Shown here piece by piece: positions 1 through 5,174 of a stretch of 5,422 nt of DNA (the stretch's first letter is position 1; each line of letters starts with the position of its first letter). Both the position numbers and the translations under genes were made by a program. The DNA is taken from NCBI GenBank assembly GCA_017475805.1, contig JAFVEW010000211.1, positions 1 through 5,422 on the forward strand. Direction: 5' to 3'. The DNA is from Synergistaceae bacterium. Lineage in GTDB: Bacteria; Synergistota; Synergistia; Synergistales; Aminobacteriaceae. The notes below the pieces were generated by a model that had not been told where the DNA came from, searched no databases, and worked only from the letters and a program-made list of their open reading frames with translations.

Positions 1-443
1 ATGGCTTCGGGGCTTGCGTCGAGCATATAAGCAAAGGAATTATGAAATTCAAGCAAAAGAGTTATAGCGATACAGCCTGAACCCGTGCCCCAGTCTAAGA
101 AAATAAATTTAGCGTCTTTAGGAAAGATTTTTTTAGCTGCTTCGATTAAAGTTTCAGTGTCGTGTCTTGGAATTAAAACGTCCGGACCAACTTCAAAATC
201 TCGGCCGTAAAAGTCAGCGACGCCCATAATATATTGAAGCGGCTCGTGAGCTTCACGACGTTTAATTAAAACATTAATTTTAGCGATTTCGTCAGCAGAA
301 AAATTCTTTCGCGCCATTAACTCTGAGCTACTAAGGCCAAGAGCATATGACGCGAGCCAGAACACTTCGTGAGTTAGGAGTGAGGAGTTAGGAGTTAGGA
401 GTGAAAAAATGTTTTTGTTATCTTTTAATTCCTCATTCCTCAT
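1..443 (-). CDS. prmC: Peptide chain release factor N5-glutamine methyltransferase PrmC (HemK family), partial
   Basis: The gene is read on the reverse strand and runs off the window start, so only about 147 N-terminal residues are present. PrmC uses S-adenosylmethionine to methylate the glutamine of the GGQ loop in release factors. Visible family marks are an N-domain ending in KRREAHEPLQYIMG (about residues 61-74), then VLIPRHDTETLIE (89-101, usually LIPRPDTE) and the SAM-binding motif I LDWGTGSGCIAI (116-127, usually DLGTGSG). Its substrate gene prfA lies directly upstream; 10 nt separate the prfA stop from this ATG. I chose the ATG at 443-441 because GAGG lies 8 nt upstream and the frame is open to the window edge; ATGs at 457 and 436 hit stops at codon 4. 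Residues 1-24 are encoded by a heptamer repeat and its inverted copy, so the usual N-terminal helix is replaced. A GTG at residue 27 is a less likely start. The identity is secure; the exact start is less so. Confidence 0.9.
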   Translation of the reverse strand, partial: MRNEELKDNKNIFSLLTPNSSLLTHEVFWLASYALGLSSSELMARKNFSADEIAKINVLIKRREAHEPLQYIMGVADFYGRDFEVGPDVLIPRHDTETLIEAAKKIFPKDAKFIFLDWGTGSGCIAITLLLEFHNSFAYMLDASPEA

Positions 444-459
444 CCCTAATTCCTCATCC
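371..459. repeat. Inverted heptamer repeat, copy A (prfA-prmC junction)
   Basis: On the forward strand, 374-401 is four tandem heptamers (TTAGGAG, TGAGGAG, TTAGGAG, TTAGGAG) followed by TGA. On the reverse strand, 456-429 is four more (TGAGGAA, TTAGGGA, TGAGGAA, TGAGGAA) followed by TTA. The arms face each other across a T/A-rich centre of about 22 nt (405-426). Pairing between arms is imperfect: in the mRNA sense each heptamer gives only 4-5 continuous pairs, with A-C and A-G mismatches between. The element overlaps the last codons of prfA and the first codons of prmC. A second copy lies at 3196-3255, and the best stretch matches at about 20 of 23 positions. Confidence 0.85.
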
Positions 460-1533
460 TTCAAGGTTTTGTAATTTCTGAGTTTGTTCGGCCAAGACCA
501 TAGCGTCAATCATTTCGTATAAATCGCAGTCAAGATAGCTTTCTAATTTGTATAGCGTTAAATTAATTCTATGGTCAGTAATTCGATTTTGAGGGAAATT
601 ATAAGTCCTGACACGTTCGCTTCTATCTCCTGAGCCTATCATGTCGCGACGTTCGCTTGCCTGTTCTGAGTTTTGTTTTTGCTGTTCTAAGTCAAAAAGT
701 TTAGTCTTAAGATAGGACATAGCACGCGCTCTATTTTTAATTTGACTGCGCTCGTCCTGACAAGTTACGACAATTCCAGTCGGTAAATGCGTAATTCTGA
801 CGGCTGAGTCAGTCATGTTGACGTGTTGACCGCCTGCACCGCTTGAACGATAGGTATCGATTTTCAAATCTTCCTGTCTGATTTCGATTTCAACATCGTC
901 AGCTTCGGGCAAAACTGCGACGGTGGCCGCGCTCGTGTGAATTCTTCCGCTTGCTTCGGTTATAGGAACGCGTTGAACTCTATGGACGCCGCTTTCATAT
1001 TTCATTTTGCTGTAAGCTCCCGTACTGTCAATTCTGAAGACGATTTCTTTATAGCCGCCTATGCCTGCAGTGTTCGTTGAGCTGTCGATTACTTCAATTT
1101 TCCAGCGTTGACGCTCACAAAATCTCGTGTACATTCTGAATAAATCAGCCGCAAAAAGTGTAGCTTCGTCGCCGCCTGTGCCTGCACGAATTTCAACGAC
1201 GACGCTTTTATCATCGTTAGGGTCTTTTGGCAACAATAAAATCGTTAAATCATGCGTAAAATTTTCGATTTTAGGCTCAAGAGCGGATAACTCTTCACGC
1301 GCAAGAGCTTCTAATTCAGCATCGCCGGATTTAATTAACTCTTTAGCTTCAGCAATACTTTTCAAAGCGTCCTGATATTCGCGGTATTTTATGACAACGG
1401 GCTCAAGCTGTGCTCGTTTCTTTCCTAAAATCTGCAATTCTTTAGGATTAGAAGCTACCGCAGGATCAGCTAATTTCTCGCCGGTTTCGATATATTCTTG
1501 TTCGATTGCTTGTAATTTAGGTTCTATATTCAT
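454..1533 (-). CDS. prfA: Peptide chain release factor 1 (RF1)
   Basis: RF1 recognises UAA and UAG in the ribosomal A site and triggers hydrolysis of peptidyl-tRNA. The protein has 359 residues, the usual family length. Residues 1-105 form the charged, helical N-terminal domain. The codon-recognition tripeptide of RF1 (PxT) appears as P190-I191-T192 within VQRVPITEASGRIHTS, and RF2 would show SPF here. The catalytic loop GAGGQHVN has GGQ at 234-236, and the glutamine is the PrmC methylation target. The C-terminal motif YNFPQNRITDHR (311-322) is typical. The start ATG lies 2 nt after the stop of the DUF1385 gene; its GGAGG is inside the last codons of that gene, 12 nt from the ATG, which suggests translational coupling. 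The TGA stop is the first three bases of a repeat heptamer. Confidence 0.97.
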   Translation of the reverse strand: MNIEPKLQAIEQEYIETGEKLADPAVASNPKELQILGKKRAQLEPVVIKYREYQDALKSIAEAKELIKSGDAELEALAREELSALEPKIENFTHDLTILLLPKDPNDDKSVVVEIRAGTGGDEATLFAADLFRMYTRFCERQRWKIEVIDSSTNTAGIGGYKEIVFRIDSTGAYSKMKYESGVHRVQRVPITEASGRIHTSAATVAVLPEADDVEIEIRQEDLKIDTYRSSGAGGQHVNMTDSAVRITHLPTGIVVTCQDERSQIKNRARAMSYLKTKLFDLEQQKQNSEQASERRDMIGSGDRSERVRTYNFPQNRITDHRINLTLYKLESYLDCDLYEMIDAMVLAEQTQKLQNLEG

Positions 1534-1550
1534 GCTTATAAAAGACCTCC
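1531..1550 (-). promoter_or_regulatory. prfA ribosome binding site inside the DUF1385 gene end
   Basis: Read on the reverse strand, GGAGG (1550-1546) encodes part of the final Gly-Gly-Leu-Leu of the upstream protein, then the TAA stop, GC and the prfA ATG follow. The spacer from GGAGG to ATG is 12 nt. Ribosomes finishing the upstream gene would pass over this site, so the two genes are probably translationally coupled. Confidence 0.7.
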
Positions 1551-2477
1551 TTCGAGAGCAGTATCAAGAGAAATTAAAGCTATCTCAGCCTGATTAATAT
1601 CCGGCTCGCGTGTTGTTAAAAATTGAAGCGTCAAGAACGGAGCTATAACACAAAGTCCGATTTTCCCTGAACGTGAAGCGAGTTTGATAATCTCGTAAGA
1701 AATTCCGATTACTAAAGGAATTAAAATTATTCTCGCTATGACTTGAAGCACAAAACTTTCGCCTGATATTAAAGTTTTTACGGGCGAAAAAATAATAATG
1801 CTGACGATAACCGCGATTAATAAAAACGATGTTCCGCATCTCGGGTGAATACGCGAACATTTCATAATATTTTCCGGCGTCATTTTCATTTCGCTCTCGA
1901 AGGCGTTGATAGTTTTATGTTCAGCACCATGATAACGGAAAACTTCACGAATATCAGGCCACAAGCCTATTATCGCGACGTAAGCAATGAAAATCACAGC
2001 GCGCAAAACGCCCTCAATGATGTTAATATGTAACTGCTCAGTCGCAAGATTACCTGCAAGCCATAAAGGAAGAGCTATAAAAAGTCCTCCGACAGCAAAA
2101 ATAGCAAGACCGACGGCTAATAAAATATCTTTGAAAGTCATCTGTTCCTCTTCTTCTTCGAGGGCGACTTCGGCGGATTTAGAAAGAGCTTTGAAACCTA
2201 CCGCCATCATTTCGCACATTACGACAACGCCGCGAATAAAGATTAAATTATAAGGAAAATGTTTCGTCCGTGAAGAATTAGCCCAGCTATCCTTAAAAAT
2301 TTCTCCGTTAGGGCGACGGACAGCAAGTCCCCAAAGATTTTTGCCTTTCATTAAAACTCCTTCGATGACGGCTTGGCCTCCGACGGGAATTTTTTTATCT
2401 TCGTCTGTTTCGGCATTTAGAGCAAATAAACTCAAAGCTGAAATTAAAATCAAATGCAGTCTTTTTATAATTTTCAT
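1536..2477 (-). CDS. DUF1385 family membrane protein (YqhQ-like)
   Basis: This is a 313-residue membrane protein of the DUF1385/YqhQ family, whose biochemical role is not established. Family signatures are PVGGQAVIEGVLM (31-43), FRYHGAEHKTINAFE (180-194), HPRCGTSFL (211-219) and TTREPD (288-293). Hydrophobic segments lie near 119-141, 157-173, 217-233 and 242-264; an acidic run EEEEE (107-111) precedes the first. The ATG at 2477-2475 follows the thyX stop by 11 nt, with GGAG at the end of thyX 14 nt upstream. The frame stays open back to 2573, but that would overlap thyX by 85 nt and add residues foreign to the family; a GTG at 2492 overlapping the thyX stop is possible. Residues 7-22 form an extra hydrophobic stretch like a signal peptide, ahead of the usual family start. 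The gene commonly neighbours prfA/prmC or rpmE in anaerobes, hinting at a link to translation, but no function is claimed. Confidence 0.9.
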   Translation of the reverse strand: MKIIKRLHLILISALSLFALNAETDEDKKIPVGGQAVIEGVLMKGKNLWGLAVRRPNGEIFKDSWANSSRTKHFPYNLIFIRGVVVMCEMMAVGFKALSKSAEVALEEEEEQMTFKDILLAVGLAIFAVGGLFIALPLWLAGNLATEQLHINIIEGVLRAVIFIAYVAIIGLWPDIREVFRYHGAEHKTINAFESEMKMTPENIMKCSRIHPRCGTSFLLIAVIVSIIIFSPVKTLISGESFVLQVIARIILIPLVIGISYEIIKLASRSGKIGLCVIAPFLTLQFLTTREPDINQAEIALISLDTALEGGLL

Positions 2478-2488
2478 GTTTATATTTA

Positions 2489-3184
2489 TCACTCCTTTTC
2501 TTTCAATAAGTCTTCCATGTCTATATAAGCATTTCCGCACGAGCGAGCCTCGTTGCACTTCCCGAATATACAATCAGGTCCGGCCCGGTCAAATAAAACG
2601 GGGGCTTTTTCGCGGCATAAGATTAACATTTTTCTTGCAAGTTCGTGAATTTCCCATTGAGCGCGGCGGCAAAGTCTCAAATTAAAAAAGTGATGCAATT
2701 CTCTTGCGTTCATTGTCATAACTAATCGCGTTGAATGTCCGTGAGGCAAAATAAATCTCGCATCTTCTTTTGAAATCCCTAAATTAATTAAATCAGCGTA
2801 GGCTTGCTGTGAGATTTCTACGGCGTGATTAAAAATTTTCAGTGCCTCAGGATTATTTTTAATTTTTTCAGGAACAACGACTGCTTCGGGATCATGCGTC
2901 ATTTTGACGTATCTTTGACTTTGCTGGCTGAAACTTGCAACTCTGTGCCGAACTAATTGATGTGAAGCGACGCGGCTTAATCCGTCAATGGCAAAAGTAA
3001 AACTGACGTGTTCAAACGTCGACATATGGCCGCTCTTGAAAAGTTCAGCGATTAATTTCCGCGATAAATTTTCTTCTTCACCTTTTAATAATTCTGCAGC
3101 CGTGATGTCTTTATAGCAAATTCGAGCAGCGGCGGCAACTAAAGCATCTGGCTCGGGCGTATTAGCTAATAAAATTACGTTCAT
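2489..3184 (-). CDS. thyX: Flavin-dependent thymidylate synthase ThyX
   Basis: ThyX makes dTMP from dUMP using methylenetetrahydrofolate, with FAD and NADPH as reductant, and replaces ThyA in many anaerobes. The protein has 231 residues. The ThyX signature RHRx7S is present as R79-H80-R81 to S89 within RHRVASFSQQSQRY. HMSTFEHVSFTF (53-64) and MNARELHHFFNLRLCRRAQWEI (158-179) are typical substrate and FAD-binding parts. The C-terminus has Cys190, Cys205, Cys210 and Cys216 in an arrangement I recall from a subset of ThyX proteins. The start is fixed by the family-like opening MNVILLANTPEPDALVAAAARICY. No Shine-Dalgarno sequence precedes this ATG: the 15 nt before it are T/A-rich and continue into a repeat hairpin. 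The gene ends in AAGGAG TGA, which also serves as the binding site for the next gene. Confidence 0.96.
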   Translation of the reverse strand: MNVILLANTPEPDALVAAAARICYKDITAAELLKGEEENLSRKLIAELFKSGHMSTFEHVSFTFAIDGLSRVASHQLVRHRVASFSQQSQRYVKMTHDPEAVVVPEKIKNNPEALKIFNHAVEISQQAYADLINLGISKEDARFILPHGHSTRLVMTMNARELHHFFNLRLCRRAQWEIHELARKMLILCREKAPVLFDRAGPDCIFGKCNEARSCGNAYIDMEDLLKEKE

Positions 3185-3195
3185 AGGTTATATAA

Positions 3196-3255
3196 AAAAA
3201 TTAGGAATTAAGAATGAAGAAATCACTCCTCATTCCTAACTCCTAATTCTTAATT
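3196..3255 (-). repeat. Inverted heptamer repeat, copy B (rpmE-thyX spacer), strong RNA hairpin
   Basis: The forward arm at 3201-3221 holds TTAGGAA, TTAAGAA, TGAAGAA. The reverse-strand arm at 3253-3226 holds TTAAGAA, TTAGGAG, TTAGGAA, TGAGGAG. In the mRNA (reverse) sense, 3251-3227 pairs with 3220-3196 as an unbroken 25-bp stem with a 6-nt loop GTGATT; four pairs are G-U wobbles. The arms' only differences are A versus G, which become G-U in this strand and A-C mismatches in the other. A run of U follows the 3' arm, so the shape resembles an intrinsic terminator or attenuator, but the stem is AU-rich and it ends about 11 nt before the thyX start codon. Confidence 0.85.
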
Positions 3256-3261
3256 GCTATT

Positions 3262-3489
3262 CTATACTTCAGTTTTCTGACCGTAGTTAATGCCCTGATA
3301 CTTTTTCTGGAATTTCTCAAGACGTCCGGCTTCAGTTAAAACTCTGCCTTTTTTGCCCGAATAGAACGGGTGGCACGCTGAACACACACCGACGCGAATT
3401 TCTTTTAATGTTGAACGCGTTGTGAATGTGTTACCGCAAGCGCATGTAACTTTGCACTCCTGATACTCAGGGTGAATATCTTTTTTCAT
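3262..3489 (-). CDS. rpmE: 50S ribosomal protein L31, zinc-binding type
   Basis: L31 is a small protein of the large ribosomal subunit, near the central protuberance and the bridge to the 30S subunit. The 75-residue product begins [20 protein letters not shown], which is typical. The zinc-binding cysteines of the C+ form are present at C16, C18, C36 and C39 (CAC and [10 protein letters not shown]), with an extra cysteine at 12. C+ L31 can act as a zinc reserve in some bacteria, where a cysteine-free paralogue replaces it under zinc shortage; no paralogue is seen here. The gene lies 24 nt downstream of rpsO, so co-transcription from the rpsO promoter is likely. A purine-rich AAAGGA lies 12 nt before the ATG. 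Length and motifs match the family fully. Confidence 0.97.
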   Translation of the reverse strand: MKKDIHPEYQECKVTCACGNTFTTRSTLKEIRVGVCSACHPFYSGKKGRVLTEAGRLEKFQKKYQGINYGQKTEV

Positions 3490-3513
3490 GTTGAAAATAT
3501 TTCCTTTCTTGAA

Positions 3514-3780
3514 TTAATGTCTTAATCCGAGACGTTCGATTAAAGAACGGTATCTGTTAAAATCTTTGTTCATCAGGTAACGAAGCAAACGACGACGTGA
3601 ACCGACCATTTTAAGAAGGCCGCGACGTGAATGGAAGTCTTTTTTGTGAACTTTCAAATGCTCCGTAAGCTCTCTAATTCTTTCAGTGAGAATTGCGACT
3701 TGAACTTCAGGCGAGCCTGTGTCGTTTTCATGAGTTTTATACTCATCGATTACTGACTGTTTCTTTTCTTTCTGGATCAT
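3514..3780 (-). CDS. rpsO: 30S ribosomal protein S15
   Basis: S15 binds the three-way junction of helices 20-22 in 16S rRNA and is an early assembly protein of the 30S platform. The 88-residue protein matches the usual length of 88-89. Diagnostic stretches are [18 protein letters not shown] (18-35), [19 protein letters not shown] (42-60) and RRRLLRYL (62-69), with the end [12 protein letters not shown] clear AGGAGG lies 11 nt upstream of the ATG. It is the first gene of the reverse-strand cluster, behind a leader of about 100 nt that can fold. S15 often represses its own translation by binding such leaders, so autoregulation is plausible here. Confidence 0.98.
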   Translation of the reverse strand: MIQKEKKQSVIDEYKTHENDTGSPEVQVAILTERIRELTEHLKVHKKDFHSRRGLLKMVGSRRRLLRYLMNKDFNRYRSLIERLGLRH

Positions 3781-3810
3781 GGAAACTTTTTCCTCCTAAT
3801 AATTTTTTTA

Positions 3811-3863
3811 ACTTCAAAGCCAAGAGAGCGGCTATCCAGTTTGCCGTAATCATAGCTTCGAGT
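3811..3863 (-). promoter_or_regulatory. Candidate structured rpsO leader (possible S15 autoregulatory site)
   Basis: Reading the reverse strand, ACUCGAA (3863-3857) can pair with UUUGAAGU (3818-3811) leaving one bulged A. Within it, GCUAU (3856-3852) pairs with AUAGC (3835-3831), and this arm is capped by CGG-CAAA-CUG (3846-3837), which contains adjacent G-U and G-C pairs. GCC (3832-3830) and GGC (3821-3819) give an alternative small hairpin. S15 is known to bind G-U/G-C motifs and helix junctions in several unrelated leaders. Whether this RNA binds S15 is inference from a hand-made fold. Confidence 0.35.
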
Positions 3864-3884
3864 CTGCTAAGTGTAAGCCTGTGC

Positions 3885-3913
3885 AGTATAGCAAACTTGA
3901 TTATATCTCGCAA
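3885..3913 (-). promoter_or_regulatory. Probable sigma-70 type promoter for rpsO-rpmE and genes downstream
   Basis: On the reverse strand, TTGCGA (3913-3908) is followed after exactly 17 nt by TATACT (3890-3885), close to the -35 and -10 consensus. Transcription would start near 3878 and give a leader of about 98 nt before rpsO. A TATAAT (3906-3901) also lies between the boxes but lacks a well-spaced -35 element. Confidence 0.6.
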
Positions 3914-3928
3914 ATAGAGTGTTAAAAT
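3897..3928 (+). promoter_or_regulatory. Weak candidate promoter for trxB
   Basis: TTGATT (3897-3902) and a TTAAAAT stretch (3922-3928) are separated by about 19 nt, longer than ideal. The site overlaps the divergent rpsO promoter, so the two may compete or share control. No better pair was found between the two genes, and the assignment is tentative. Confidence 0.3.
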
Positions 3929-3969
3929 TTATTTCGCAAACTAAAATAAAGGAGAGTTTTTATAAAATC

Positions 3970-4911
3970 ATGGAAAAACGCGAACTTGTTATAATCGGCG
4001 CAGGACCCGCAGGCCTTTCTGCTGCAATTTATGGTGCACGTGCAGGACTTGATATTTTAGTTCTTGAACGCGCTGCGACAGGCGGCCAAATTAATAATAC
4101 TGACGAAATTGAAAATTATCCCGGCATAGCACACGCGACAGGCTCTGAAATCGGAGAAATGTTAAAAAATCATGCTCTTAAATTTAACACTGAAATCCGC
4201 ATGATTGACTCAAGTAAAATAGAGCTTCGAGACGATAAAAAAATCGTAATCACTAAAAAAGGCGGCGAACTTAACGAGATTGAAGCTGACGCAATCATCA
4301 TAGCAACCGGCGCACACTTCAAACATTTAGGCTGTGAAGGCGAGGCAGAACACATCGGTCAGGGCGTAAGTTTCTGTGCTGTATGTGACGGAGCTTTCTT
4401 TGAGGATTTAGAAATCGCTGTCGTAGGCGGCGGCAACACAGCTATCGAAGAAGCCGACTATCTTACGAGATTTGCATCAAAAGTTTATATTATTCATCGT
4501 CGCGATGAGTTCAGAGCCGATAGAGCCGCAGTCGCTCGGACACTCAAAAATCCTAAAATTCAACCCGTTTATGATACAGTCGTTGAAAAAATCGAAGGCA
4601 ACGGAATGGTCGAAAACATTGTCTTAAAAAACGTCAAGACCGACGAAATTTCAAATCTCCCTGTAGCGGGTGTTTTCATGTTCGTTGGCCAAGAACCTAA
4701 CGATGAATGCGCTCGTGGGATTGTTAAAGCTGAAAAAGGCGGTTGGATAACCACTGACGATCACATGAAGACCTCAGTTGAAGGAATTTTCGCAGCAGGC
4801 GACGTCCGTAGTAAATGTCTTCGTCAAGTTATTACAGCGGCTTCTGATGGTGCAGTTGCGGCTATGGCGGCGGCGTCTTACTGCTCAGAAAAACAAAAAC
4901 ACTCTGCGTGA
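3970..4911 (+). CDS. trxB: Thioredoxin-disulfide reductase
   Basis: TrxB moves electrons from NADPH through FAD to a redox-active disulfide and on to thioredoxin, in the cytoplasm. The protein has 313 residues, typical of the low-molecular-weight bacterial type. The FAD-binding GAGPAG is at 10-15 and GGQINNTDEIENYPG at 38-52. The active-site disulfide CAVC is C136-C139, followed by DGAFF. The NADPH domain shows VVGGGNTAIEEA (151-162) and HRRDEFRA (176-183), whose arginines fit NADPH over NADH. The second FAD motif is GIFAAGDVR (272-280). I chose the ATG at 3970 because the product then begins MEKRELVIIGAGPAG as in the family, with AAAGGAGA upstream (14-15 nt spacing). A GTG at 3919 in frame would add 17 atypical residues. 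It is divergent from rpsO, and no terminator separates it from the tRNA promoter downstream. Confidence 0.97.
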   Translation: MEKRELVIIGAGPAGLSAAIYGARAGLDILVLERAATGGQINNTDEIENYPGIAHATGSEIGEMLKNHALKFNTEIRMIDSSKIELRDDKKIVITKKGGELNEIEADAIIIATGAHFKHLGCEGEAEHIGQGVSFCAVCDGAFFEDLEIAVVGGGNTAIEEADYLTRFASKVYIIHRRDEFRADRAAVARTLKNPKIQPVYDTVVEKIEGNGMVENIVLKNVKTDEISNLPVAGVFMFVGQEPNDECARGIVKAEKGGWITTDDHMKTSVEGIFAAGDVRSKCLRQVITAASDGAVAAMAAASYCSEKQKHSA

Positions 4912-4924
4912 GATAACAGTTCCC

Positions 4925-4951
4925 TTGACATTCTTTCATTCTCGTTATAAT
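4925..4951 (+). promoter_or_regulatory. tRNA-Ser/tRNA-Arg promoter
   Basis: A perfect TTGACA (4925-4930) and a perfect TATAAT (4946-4951) precede the tRNA-Ser gene by about 26 nt. The spacer is 15 nt, two short of the usual 17; if TAATAT (4948-4953) were the -10 element the spacer would be 17. Transcription probably starts near 4958 and reads both tRNAs. Confidence 0.7.
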
Positions 4952-4977
4952 ATTTGCTCTGTTTTGCTCAACGCGAT

Positions 4978-5071
4978 GGTGGGTTGGCCGAGAGGCTGAA
5001 GGCGCTCGCCTGCTAAGTGAGTATAGGGTCTAATAACTCTATCGTGAGTTCGAATCTCACACCCACCGCCA
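4978..5071 (+). tRNA. tRNA-Ser(GCT)
   Basis: The acceptor stem GGTGGGT (4978-4984) pairs fully with ACCCACC (5061-5067), followed by discriminator G and an encoded CCA. The anticodon stem CTCGC/GTGAG encloses the loop CTGCTAA with anticodon GCT, reading AGC and AGU serine codons. A class II long variable arm (ATAGGGT with ACTCTAT) confirms serine. The T arm GTGAG-TTCGAAT-CTCAC is perfect. The length is 94 nt with CCA. Confidence 0.97.
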
Positions 5072-5097
5072 TTTTGATGATTAAGCAAACTTCTGAC

Positions 5098-5174
5098 GCG
5101 GTAGTAGCTCAGCTGGATAGAGCGAAGGCCTACGGAGCCTTAGGTCGTGGGTTCGAATCCTGCCTACCGCGCCA
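5098..5174 (+). tRNA. tRNA-Arg(ACG)
   Basis: The acceptor stem GCGGTAG (5098-5104) pairs with CTACCGC (5164-5170), followed by G and an encoded CCA. The D stem is GCTC/GAGC. The anticodon stem AAGGC/GCCTT encloses CTACGGA with anticodon ACG, which is normally deaminated by TadA to read CGU, CGC and CGA. The T stem GTGGG/CCTGC includes two neighbouring G-U wobbles, slightly weak, with a normal TTCGAAT loop. It lies 26 nt after tRNA-Ser and is probably co-transcribed. No clear hairpin terminator follows. Confidence 0.96.

Noticed and set aside
374..443. Frameshift or broken start in prmC caused by the repeat
   Set aside because: A single frame is open from the ATG at 443 through both repeat arms into conserved PrmC sequence, so the gene appears intact as far as the window shows.
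371..459. CRISPR array
   Set aside because: The units are 7 nt, directly abutting and without unique spacers; this is a tandem heptamer repeat.
1127..1375. Forward reading frames opposite prfA, the DUF1385 gene and thyX
   Set aside because: They are antisense shadows with low-complexity products, no binding site and no family features.
2478..2573. Longer DUF1385 reading frame starting at 2573
   Set aside because: It overlaps the end of thyX by 85 nt and adds residues with no family resemblance; the ATG at 2477 has GGAG upstream and follows the thyX stop closely.
3196..3251. Ordinary intrinsic terminator of rpsO-rpmE
   Set aside because: The shape fits, with a stem and U-run, but the stem is AU/GU-rich and belongs to the repeat family; kept as a repeat with possible attenuator function.
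3919..3969. Upstream GTG start for trxB
   Set aside because: It adds 17 atypical residues and lies before the AAAGGAGA site; the ATG at 3970 gives the standard TrxB N-terminus.
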